This document shows positions 1 to 5,703 of a stretch of DNA of 11,956 bases, piece after piece. Made by a program: the position numbers and the translations under genes. The DNA is from an uncultured Clostridia bacterium. Lineage in GTDB: Bacteria > Bacillota > Clostridia > Christensenellales > Borkfalkiaceae. Each line of letters starts with the position of its first letter. The stretch's first letter is position 1. The notes under the pieces are model-generated. The model was not told where the DNA came from. It saw only the letters and a list, made by a program, of their open reading frames with translations, and did no database searches. Where the stretch lies: positions 1-11,956 of the forward strand of contig CALVXL010000018.1 of assembly GCA_944369635.1 (NCBI GenBank), written 5' to 3'.

Positions 1-31
1 AATTTTCTTCAAGGTTCGTTTTATTTGCTGT

Positions 32-109
<78 letters not shown>

Positions 110-161
110 ATGAGAGCTATCCCGAAAACGGAGTCGCTTCACGTTCTCAAGATGCTATATT

Positions 162-190
162 ATAATAGAATATTATGCGCGATTTGACAA
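162..190 (-). promoter_or_regulatory. Promoter for the initiator tRNA gene
   Basis: On the minus strand, TTGTCA (190-185) is followed after 17 bases by TATTAT (167-162). An overlapping TATAAT at 164-159 would give a 20-base spacer. Transcription would begin near 155, leaving a 5' leader of about 45 bases to be removed by RNase P. The 110-282 intergenic region holds only this promoter and that of tilS. Confidence 0.6.
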
Positions 191-247
191 CTAAAATTCC
201 TGTAAATTCGGCAAATTTATAATTTTTTTCCAATGTTGCGGAAAATC

Positions 248-276
248 TTGTAATTTATCGTATTTTTTGCTACAAT
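248..276 (+). promoter_or_regulatory. Promoter of tilS operon, leaderless architecture
   Basis: TTGTAA (248-253), a 17-base spacer and TACAAT (271-276) make a good sigma-A type promoter. Only six bases separate the -10 element from the ATG at 283, so the expected transcription start falls on or within a base or two of the start codon. There is no ribosome binding site. Confidence 0.65.
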
Positions 277-282
277 AAAATT

Positions 283-1599
283 ATGAATGATTTTTACAAA
301 AATCTGATTTCGGCAGGCGAAAAAATTGCGGTTGCGCTCAGCGGCGGAGGCGATTCCGTCGCGCTTTTGCATTTTTTGCTTGAAAAGTCAAAAGCGGACG
401 GTTTTTCCGTATGTGCGGTCAATGTGGAACACGGGATACGCGGCGAAATGTCCGAACGCGACAGCCTGTTTGTAAAAGAACTTTGTGAAAATCTCAAAGT
501 GGAACTGTTTTTTTATCGGGTGGACAGCGTCGCTTATTCGGAGAAAAAAAGAATCTCTTTAGAACAGGCGGCGAGGGCGCTTCGCTATGAAAAGTTTTGC
601 GAGTTGCTCAGAAGCGGAAAAGCGGATAAAATCGCCACGGCGCATCATGCGCGCGACAATGCGGAAACGGTTCGTCTCAATCTGTTCCGCGGTACATCTT
701 TGAAAGGCGCCGCGGGGATAAAGGCGCAAAACGGCGGGATCGTACGCCCGTTTTTGCAAACTTCCAAGGCGGAAATAGAAGAATATCTTGCAAAAAATCA
801 TTTGCCGTTTGTTACCGACGAGACCAATGCGGATACCGATATAAAACGCAATTACGTGCGGCATAAATTATTGCCGGCGGCGGAAGCGCTCTTTCCCGAA
901 GCGGAACGCGCCTTATCCCGTTTTGCCGCCATAGCGTGCGAAGAGGACGAGTATCTCGACGGCCTTGCCGCAAGATTCGTTTTGCAAAAAGGGCGCGTTT
1001 TCGGGGTAATTACGCAAGCGGACGGCGTTTTGCTCAAAAGGGCGGTCGCCATCGCTTTGAAAAGAATGGGGATCGGGAAAGATTATACTTTTTCGCATAT
1101 CGAAGCCGTGGCGGCGCTGAAAGAAAAGGAAAACGGCGCGCGTGCCGATCTTTTAAATGGATATACGGCGATAAGGGAATACGATAAAATCGTAATTTAC
1201 AAAAACGGCGGGGACGTATATGAAGAAAAGCCTTTTTGCGCGGGCGAATATTTCTTTTGCGGAAATTTATTACGGGCGGAAAAGAGCACCCTTGCCGAAT
1301 TTGAAAAGGAATGCGGCGAATGCGGGGTGTATTTTGCCGATGCGGATAAGATCGGCAAAAACGCGACCGTGCGGACGCGGCGGGACGGCGATGTCTTTTG
1401 TAAATTCGGCGGCGGGGAAAAGAAACTGAAAAGTTACTATATCGACAGAAAATATCCTGCCAGGCTCAGGGGGCAATTGCTTTTGATTGCGGACGGAAAA
1501 GAGATATTGTTTTCGGGGCTCGACGTTTCCGATAAAATAAAAGTAGACAAAAGCACGGTAAACGTGATAAAATTGACGTATAAACCACAAAGGAGTTAA
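283..1599 (+). CDS. tilS: tRNA(Ile)-lysidine synthase
   Basis: TilS attaches lysine to C34 of tRNA-Ile2 (CAU), using ATP, so that the tRNA reads AUA as isoleucine. It is cytoplasmic and essential in most bacteria. Visible marks are the PP-loop motif SGGGDS at residues 20-25, the NVEHGIRG segment near 47-54, the HHARDNAET motif at 121-129 and the RNYVRHKLLP segment at 189-198. A C-terminal TilS domain with VRTRRDGD occupies roughly residues 350-430. At 438 residues it is full length for a Firmicute TilS. ATG 283 is the only start that keeps the PP-loop, because the next Met follows it and no usable start lies upstream before an in-frame stop. It has no Shine-Dalgarno sequence and appears leaderless. 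Its last codons carry the hpt ribosome binding site, so the two genes are co-transcribed. Confidence 0.96.
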   Translation: MNDFYKNLISAGEKIAVALSGGGDSVALLHFLLEKSKADGFSVCAVNVEHGIRGEMSERDSLFVKELCENLKVELFFYRVDSVAYSEKKRISLEQAARALRYEKFCELLRSGKADKIATAHHARDNAETVRLNLFRGTSLKGAAGIKAQNGGIVRPFLQTSKAEIEEYLAKNHLPFVTDETNADTDIKRNYVRHKLLPAAEALFPEAERALSRFAAIACEEDEYLDGLAARFVLQKGRVFGVITQADGVLLKRAVAIALKRMGIGKDYTFSHIEAVAALKEKENGARADLLNGYTAIREYDKIVIYKNGGDVYEEKPFCAGEYFFCGNLLRAEKSTLAEFEKECGECGVYFADADKIGKNATVRTRRDGDVFCKFGGGEKKLKSYYIDRKYPARLRGQLLLIADGKEILFSGLDVSDKIKVDKSTVNVIKLTYKPQRS

Positions 1600-1601
1600 A
1601 A

Positions 1602-2138
1602 ATGCACCAGGATCTTGAAAAAGTATTGATCAGTAAGGAAGAGATCGACGCGAAAGTGAAAGAGATCGCGGCGGAACTCGACAGGGACTATGCGGGAAAA
1701 CAGCCGCTGATGCTATGTATTCTCAAAGGCAGCGTGCTGTTTTTTGCGGACATTATCCGCGCGATGAAAATTCCCCTTGAAATCGATTTTATGGCGATTT
1801 CAAGTTACGGTACGGGGACGACCAGCGGGGAGGTCAAACTGGTTAAGGATTTGGACCGCAGTATCGAAAACAAACACGTCGTGATCGTGGAGGATATCGT
1901 GGACACGGGGCACACTTTATTTTATCTGAAAAGGATGCTCAACCAGCGCCATCCCGCATCCATCAAGGTCTGCGCGCTTTTGGATAAGTTTGAACGCAGG
2001 GAAGCGGACGTCGTCGCCGATTATAAAGCGTTTGACATCGCCAACGAGTTCGTGGTCGGCTACGGGCTTGACTATGCGCAGAAATACAGAAATCTGCCTG
2101 AGATCGGCGTATTGAAGCGCGAAATTTACGAAAAATAA
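1602..2138 (+). CDS. hpt: Hypoxanthine phosphoribosyltransferase
   Basis: This purine-salvage enzyme transfers the phosphoribosyl group of PRPP to hypoxanthine (and usually guanine) to make IMP or GMP. At 178 residues it has the normal bacterial length. It shows the LKGS loop at 41-44, ISSYG near 67-70, the PRPP-binding signature VEDIVDTGHTL at 96-106 and the C-terminal VGYGLDYAQKYRNLP segment around 152-166, which shapes the purine pocket. The start at 1602 lies two bases after the tilS stop and is preceded by AAAGGAG, which overlaps the end of tilS. The tilS-hpt pairing is a classic Firmicute arrangement. The usual third gene, ftsH, is absent here. No residue looks out of place. Confidence 0.96.
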   Translation: MHQDLEKVLISKEEIDAKVKEIAAELDRDYAGKQPLMLCILKGSVLFFADIIRAMKIPLEIDFMAISSYGTGTTSGEVKLVKDLDRSIENKHVVIVEDIVDTGHTLFYLKRMLNQRHPASIKVCALLDKFERREADVVADYKAFDIANEFVVGYGLDYAQKYRNLPEIGVLKREIYEK

Positions 2139-2148
2139 TTTTGTAATT

Positions 2149-2176
2149 GCCGCGAAAAAAATTTACTTTTTGCGGC
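2149..2176 (+). other. Hairpin in the hpt-downstream gap, before the next RBS
   Basis: GCCGC-(G)-AAAAA at 2149-2159 pairs with TTTTTGCGGC at 2167-2176, with one bulged G and a seven-base loop. No T-run follows, so it is not a normal intrinsic terminator. It abuts GGGGGAG (2177-2183), the ribosome binding site of the next gene, and could modulate its translation or mark an RNA processing point. Folding was judged by eye. Confidence 0.4.
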
Positions 2177-2189
2177 GGGGGAGACAAGT

Positions 2190-2996
2190 ATGTTTTTCGA
2201 GTACGTAAAGAACTTTACGGATTATAAGTTGTTTTCGACAGCCCATATTCTGTTTTTTGTCGTTGCGATCATCCTTTCGGTAGGCGTAAGCATTGCGCTT
2301 CGCAACAGATCGGAAAGGGCGAAGAGAATCGTTTTAATCGTCAGCGCGGCGTTGATCGTCTTCAATTTTGTATTTTTACAGCTCTGGCGCGTGTGGGCGT
2401 ATGCCGACGGACGAGGAAAGGGGATTTTAGATAAGGTGGCGTATATCGTAATGCCGAACGAAATTCTGCCTTTTCAGCTTTGCAGCCTTTTGTGCTACCT
2501 TGTTCCCGCGTCGGTCATTATCAAAAAAGAATGGTTTTATGATGCCGTTGCGCCGATCTGTATCATGGGCGGTTTTCTGTTTTTCTTCTATCCCGACGGA
2601 ATTCTGAACCGCTATGCGCCTTTCAGTTTCCGCGTTTTGGAAAGCGTTTTGCAGCATACGGTGTTGCTGTTTTTCGGATTTTATCTCTATGTTTCAAAAA
2701 CGGCAAAGATCGATATAAAGTCGATACGCTATCCCTTTATCTTGATGGGCTGTATCGCCGTCGTCGCGATTTTTGCAAATCTGCTATTCGGTAGCGTGGA
2801 TGACGCGGTGAATTTCCTTTACATCCGGAAAGATATTCTGGGCTTGGGGCTTCCCTCGGTCGTTACCGCCCTCATCATGGCGGCAATATTCACCGCATTT
2901 ATGTTTGCGGTGCTGGGCGTTTGCAAACTCGTATCGGTTTCGGCAAAGGCTTTGCGGAAGGAAAAGAAAGAAAACGACGATAAGCCGTCGTTGTAA
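2190..2996 (+). CDS. Polytopic membrane protein, YwaF/TMEM164-like
   Basis: This 268-residue integral membrane protein has about seven hydrophobic segments (roughly 17-36, 47-66, 92-111, 119-134, 153-168, 181-201 and 222-249) and a lysine-rich cytoplasmic tail. A histidine in the first segment (H19), the motif LPFQLCS at 93-99 and a later membrane histidine (H156) resemble the YwaF family (TIGR02206-like), recently grouped with the eukaryotic TMEM164 acyltransferases. In TMEM164 a cysteine and a histidine serve acyl transfer to lipids; C98 would be the counterpart. That function is an inference from a remote family and is not shown here. The start has GGGGGAG six bases upstream. It is the third gene of the tilS operon, 51 bases after hpt, where ftsH often sits. 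It ends at the palindrome at 3018-3046. Confidence 0.7.
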   Translation: MFFEYVKNFTDYKLFSTAHILFFVVAIILSVGVSIALRNRSERAKRIVLIVSAALIVFNFVFLQLWRVWAYADGRGKGILDKVAYIVMPNEILPFQLCSLLCYLVPASVIIKKEWFYDAVAPICIMGGFLFFFYPDGILNRYAPFSFRVLESVLQHTVLLFFGFYLYVSKTAKIDIKSIRYPFILMGCIAVVAIFANLLFGSVDDAVNFLYIRKDILGLGLPSVVTALIMAAIFTAFMFAVLGVCKLVSVSAKALRKEKKENDDKPSL

Positions 2997-3017
2997 TGCG
3001 GAAAATCTATAAAAATA

Positions 3018-3046
3018 TCGCGCGCAAAGTCAGACTTTGCGCGCGA
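3018..3046. terminator. Bidirectional terminator, 29-base palindrome
   Basis: TCGCGCGCAAAGTC and its exact complement flank a single central A. In practice this is a 12-base-pair stem with a five-base loop. It lies between converging genes. On the minus strand the stem is followed by TATTTTTATAG, and on the plus strand by CGTCGTTTTA, so it probably ends the coiled-coil gene most efficiently and the tilS operon as well. Confidence 0.75.
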
Positions 3047-3085
3047 CGTCGTTTTATGTAGAAATATTTCCGCCGTTTGTCCCGT

Positions 3086-4327
3086 TCAGTTGTTCCGCTT
3101 CATAAAATCGATATCCGATTGCATGGTGGAAGCGCTTTCCGCCTGTCTCCGCGCATATTCGGTCTGCCGTTCGCTTTCTTCCGCCATTTTGCCTAATGCC
3201 TGCGCCTGCTCTTTTGCCGCATCCGCCTGCGCCCTTGCATATTCCGCCTGTTCGCGGGCGTAGGCCGCTTGCTTTCTCGCATACTCTTCCGCTTTTTGTT
3301 GCGAACGGAGTTGCTCCATATTGATGCTTTCCATCCGCGCGCGATGCTGCGCTTCCGCCTGGGCTTTTGCGTTTTCGTTGTGGCGGCGTTCCAGAATGTC
3401 GTATACGTCTTTCAGCGATTCCGCCCGCCCCGTTGCGAGCAATTGTTCGCCCGCGGCAAGATCTTCTAAATCCGTGAATTCCTGGGGGAAAGGTTTTAAA
3501 TAAATTTCATTGACCATCTTTTGCGTCACAAGGGTCATGATGTTGAAGTATTCGTCGGAATGTTTCTTTGCTTCCGCGGATTTTTCTTCGTAAAATCCGG
3601 TCAGCTTTGCGTTCTTCTCTCCGATCTTCTTCCACACGCCGCTGTCTTTTGTCAGATATTGTTCGATCGCTTTCTTTTGTGCTTTGCGGCGGAAAGCATT
3701 GAATATTCCCGTGGCAATGAGTCCCGCAATGCCGATGAACAGCGAAAAATATACGACGTTCGGCGTTTTGCCCGCATAAAAGAAGTTGTCGAATGCAGGC
3801 GACGTTACCGGGCGGAGAAGCAGGGGAATAAAAATAAACAGTATTGCTACGGCGATCGGAATAAGGTAAAGCGCTCTGCGGACAGATACGCCCTTGTTCG
3901 TTTCGCGCTGCGCGATTTCCGTCGCCTTGTTTTTGAGTTTATCGTCCGTCGGTTTTCCTCGCTGCTGTTCGCAAATCATTCGCTGCGCGCTTGCCGCGCC
4001 GTATTGCGCACCGTATATTCCGACTGCCTTTTTTAAAACCGCGCAGGCTTTTGCAAAGGTAAGCGCTTTGCGCGCGTCGTCCTTTTTTTCCGTTTCGTTA
4101 TGATAGGTCCCTTTATAAACCGCATTGTCTGCCATGGTGCTTTTGAAAGTTTCCAGCAACGCGTCGGAACTCTTTCTTACGTCGTCCGTATGTTTCTTGT
4201 AAAGCTGTTCTTCTTGTGCAAAAAGTTCTTCTTCCTTTTTGCGCACTGCGTCAAACGCGCAGTATTCTTCCGCCGCCTGCGTAAGGGCTGCGTCCAACGC
4301 GTCTTTGGTGCTCTGTTTCAGTTGCAT
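3086..4327 (-). CDS. Membrane-anchored coiled-coil protein of unknown function
   Basis: I do not recognise a named family for this 413-residue protein. Residues 1-145 are charged and helical with coiled-coil character. Two hydrophobic segments (about 152-171 and 191-211) form a membrane hairpin with a short loop. A long helical region follows to the end. From 349 it contains seven consecutive heptads with the pattern [YA]-A-[RK]-x-Q-A-x (tyrosines at 349, 356, 363 and 391), typical of a rod-like coiled coil. There is no signal peptide, so both long arms probably face the cytoplasm. The start chosen is 4327, with AAGGAG upstream. A further in-frame ATG at 4390 would overlap the -35 element and so cannot be translated from this promoter. 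It is divergent from the XRE regulator, which may control it. It could be a scaffold, an envelope-stress protein or part of a defence or competition system. Confidence 0.8.
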   Translation of the reverse strand: MQLKQSTKDALDAALTQAAEEYCAFDAVRKKEEELFAQEEQLYKKHTDDVRKSSDALLETFKSTMADNAVYKGTYHNETEKKDDARKALTFAKACAVLKKAVGIYGAQYGAASAQRMICEQQRGKPTDDKLKNKATEIAQRETNKGVSVRRALYLIPIAVAILFIFIPLLLRPVTSPAFDNFFYAGKTPNVVYFSLFIGIAGLIATGIFNAFRRKAQKKAIEQYLTKDSGVWKKIGEKNAKLTGFYEEKSAEAKKHSDEYFNIMTLVTQKMVNEIYLKPFPQEFTDLEDLAAGEQLLATGRAESLKDVYDILERRHNENAKAQAEAQHRARMESINMEQLRSQQKAEEYARKQAAYAREQAEYARAQADAAKEQAQALGKMAEESERQTEYARRQAESASTMQSDIDFMKRNN

Positions 4328-4361
4328 AAAGATCTCCTTACCTCTATATATTTTTAAATAT

Positions 4362-4390
4362 ATTATAGTCATATTTATGACTATTGTCAA
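4362..4390 (-). promoter_or_regulatory. Consensus promoter of the coiled-coil gene
   Basis: On the minus strand, TTGACA (4390-4385), a 17-base spacer and TATAAT (4367-4362) match the sigma-A consensus at every position. Transcription would start near 4355 and give a leader of about 28 bases carrying AAGGAG. Nearly the whole spacer is the palindrome at 4365-4384, so a bound regulator should block RNA polymerase. Confidence 0.85.
4365..4384. promoter_or_regulatory. Palindromic operator between divergent promoters
   Basis: ATAGTCATA at 4365-4373 and TATGACTAT at 4376-4384 are exact complements separated by TT. The palindrome fills the spacer of the minus-strand promoter and ends at the -35 of the plus-strand promoter. 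Its centre lies about 44 bases upstream of the expected start of the regulator transcript. This is a position from which a bound protein could repress one promoter and activate the other. Binding by the adjacent XRE protein is an inference. Confidence 0.7.
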
Positions 4391-4412
4391 GGAAATAACT
4401 ATATTTTATAAT
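4384..4412 (+). promoter_or_regulatory. Promoter of the XRE regulator gene
   Basis: TTGTCA (4384-4389), a 17-base spacer and TATAAT (4407-4412) form a strong promoter. Its -35 overlaps the opposing TTGACA almost base for base, so only one polymerase can bind at a time. Nine bases separate the -10 from the ATG, which gives a transcript with a leader of about two to four bases or none. Confidence 0.8.
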
Positions 4413-4421
4413 ATAAGTATA

Positions 4422-4643
4422 ATGATCACATACCGCCCGTTTTGGAAGACCCTGAAAGAAAAGAACATATCGACGTATACTCTGATCAATAAATATTCGA
4501 TCAGCAGTGCGACGATCGACCGCATGAGGAAGGGAATGGGCATCAGCACCGCTAAGATCGACGATCTGTGCAAAATTCTGGACTGCGGAATATCGGATAT
4601 TGTGGAATACGTCGGAGAAGAAACGAAAAAAACCGAAAAATAA
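4422..4643 (+). CDS. Small XRE-family transcriptional regulator
   Basis: This 73-residue protein is a single helix-turn-helix domain of the Cro/CI type, closest by eye to the HTH_26 subgroup. The order is: N-terminal Y-x-P-x-W-x-x-L (4-11), a helix with the K-x-I-S-T-Y-x-L segment (14-21), the recognition region S-I-S-S-A-T-I-D-R-M-R-K-G (26-38), then K-I-D-D-L-C-K-I-L-D-C (45-55) and a short acidic-basic tail. It lacks any ligand or dimerisation domain. The start at 4422 was chosen because the family begins here and because the promoter -10 lies just upstream at 4407-4412. Longer readings back to 4239 would run through the promoter and the opposite gene. It has no ribosome binding site. It probably binds the palindrome at 4365-4384 as a dimer. 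Confidence 0.88.
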   Translation: MITYRPFWKTLKEKNISTYTLINKYSISSATIDRMRKGMGISTAKIDDLCKILDCGISDIVEYVGEETKKTEK

Positions 4644-4664
4644 TTGTGTCGGCTTTGGATTTTT

Positions 4665-4695
4665 AAGCGCGGAAAAAATTCCGCGCTTTTGTTAT
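4665..4695 (+). terminator. Intrinsic terminator of the XRE gene
   Basis: AAGCGCGGAA (4665-4674) pairs perfectly with TTCCGCGCTT (4679-4688) around an AAAA loop, followed by TTGTTATT. It ends the regulator transcript 22 bases after its stop codon and separates it from the next gene's promoter. Confidence 0.88.
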
Positions 4696-4707
4696 TGTAA
4701 ACAATAA
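4692..4707. promoter_or_regulatory. Inverted repeat over a -35 element, possible operator
   Basis: TTATTGT (4692-4698) and ACAATAA (4701-4707) are exact complements separated by AA. The repeat covers the -35 element at 4695-4700. Its position suits a repressor site, but its A+T richness also makes chance possible and no cognate regulator is evident. Confidence 0.35.
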
Positions 4708-4723
4708 AAAGGTGTGATATAAT
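4695..4723 (+). promoter_or_regulatory. Extended -10 promoter of the deacetylase-like gene
   Basis: TTGTAA (4695-4700), a 17-base spacer and TATAAT (4718-4723), with an upstream TGA that makes an extended -10. Transcription would start near 4730, leaving a leader of about 72 bases. The leader contains a possible CGCCT/AGGCG stem (4742-4765) and the AGGAGG ribosome binding site at 4790-4795. I recognise no riboswitch in it. Confidence 0.75.
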
Positions 4724-4801
4724 AAAAAATACCGAAAAGGTCGCCTGATAGCAGATTAAAAAGGCGTAAGCGAGCGGGACGGAAAAGCGAGGAGGCAAAA
4801 A

Positions 4802-5659
4802 ATGCAACGGCTAAAAGACGCGGCAAAGGCGCGTTTGTTCAGAATATCATCGGACGACAATATCGTTTTTTTACAGGAGATTGCGCAAAGCCAACCCGAA
4901 TCGGTTTTCGATCACCCGTATCTTGCGCTATACAGGCGTGCGCATGAAAAATACGGTGCGAAAGTCGTGCTCAATTTGTTTTACGATAATTCGACGAGCA
5001 GGGGATTTGAAAAGGACCGCGGCGATTTCGATTTGTCGATGATGCCCGATTGTTATAAGACGGAGTGGGCGCAGAATGCGGATTGGCTGAAGTTTTCCTT
5101 TCATGCGCTGAGGGAATTTCCGGAATTTCCCTATCGTACGGCAGACGGCGAAACGGTCTTTGCGGACGCGGAAAAAGTGCATCGGGAAGTGGTTCGTTTT
5201 GCAGGCAAAAGTTCGCTTGCGAATTTTGCGACGGTGCATTACGGGGAGATTACAAAAAGCGGTCTCGCCGCGTTAAGTCATGCGGGGTATAAAGGATTTT
5301 GCGGGTATTTCGACGTGAAAAACGGCAAGCCGCTCGTCGCGTACGGAAAAGACGAAGAATTCTGCCGACGCATAACGCACGAAAAAATTTCGCGCAGCGA
5401 CGATACAGTATTTGCGAAGATCGATCTTTGCATGAACCTTCTGCAGACCGTCAGGGAGAATGTCGCAAAGCTTTCCGAGGCGGTTTGCGCGGACGAATTC
5501 GGGTTTATCCATATCATGATTCACGAGCAATATTTCTATAAGGATTACGCCGCGTATATGAAAGAATACGGCGATATCCTTCTCGCCTGTTGCGAGCTGC
5601 TTTCCGAGGCGGGGTATCGGGGCGGTTATTACAGCGATATTTCGGAGGAATTTCGTTGA
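4802..5659 (+). CDS. Uncharacterised polysaccharide-deacetylase-like protein
   Basis: This 285-residue cytoplasmic protein resembles by memory a conserved family of unknown function often filed near polysaccharide deacetylases (NodB-like barrels) and found beside sugar-processing genes. Recurrent family segments seen here are S-D-D-N-I-x-F-L (17-24), F-D-H-P-Y-L-A-L-Y (36-44), a strand with L-N-L-F-Y (57-61), D-W-L-K-F-S-F-H-A (94-102), R-F-A-G-K (132-136), T-V-H-Y-G-E (144-149) and M-I-H-E-Q-Y-F-Y-K-D-Y (239-249). H101, H146, E149, H241 and E242 are candidate metal or catalytic residues, and D18-D19 could match the deacetylase acidic motif. The canonical H-(S/T)-x-x-H metal motif is not evident, so deacetylase chemistry is uncertain. 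It has no signal peptide. The start has AGGAGG six bases upstream. The GDPD gene follows 44 bases later with its own promoter. Confidence 0.6.
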   Translation: MQRLKDAAKARLFRISSDDNIVFLQEIAQSQPESVFDHPYLALYRRAHEKYGAKVVLNLFYDNSTSRGFEKDRGDFDLSMMPDCYKTEWAQNADWLKFSFHALREFPEFPYRTADGETVFADAEKVHREVVRFAGKSSLANFATVHYGEITKSGLAALSHAGYKGFCGYFDVKNGKPLVAYGKDEEFCRRITHEKISRSDDTVFAKIDLCMNLLQTVRENVAKLSEAVCADEFGFIHIMIHEQYFYKDYAAYMKEYGDILLACCELLSEAGYRGGYYSDISEEFR

Positions 5660-5684
5660 CATTTACCGTCTGAAGGTGTATGCT
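5656..5684 (+). promoter_or_regulatory. Promoter of the GDPD gene, overlapping upstream stop
   Basis: TTGACA (5656-5661) overlaps the TGA stop of the previous gene. A 17-base spacer leads to TATGCT (5679-5684), which matches four of six consensus bases. Transcription would start near 5691 and give a leader of about 13 bases that carries AGAGGTGA. Confidence 0.6.
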
Positions 5685-5703
5685 GAAAATAAGAGGTGAA
5701 AGT

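Noticed and set aside
184..189. Perfect TTGACA on the plus strand upstream of tilS
   Set aside because: No -10 element lies at a suitable distance; TATAAT at 218-223 would need a 28-base spacer.
3521..4036. Plus-strand open frame of 171 codons opposite the coiled-coil gene
   Set aside because: It is antisense to the membrane region, has no ribosome binding site, and its content is only the complement of the helical gene.
4328..4390. Longer start for the coiled-coil protein (adds 21 residues)
   Set aside because: The upstream ATG overlaps the -35 element and would not be on the transcript; AAGGAG points to the start at 4327.
4730..4789. Possible riboswitch in the leader of the deacetylase-like gene
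   Set aside because: Apart from a weak CGCCT/AGGCG stem, no conserved riboswitch core or terminator/antiterminator pair is visible.
5680..5703. Earlier ATG for the GDPD gene
   Set aside because: It lies in the promoter -10 element with a poorly spaced binding site; the start at 5704 has a better one and fits the family N-terminus.
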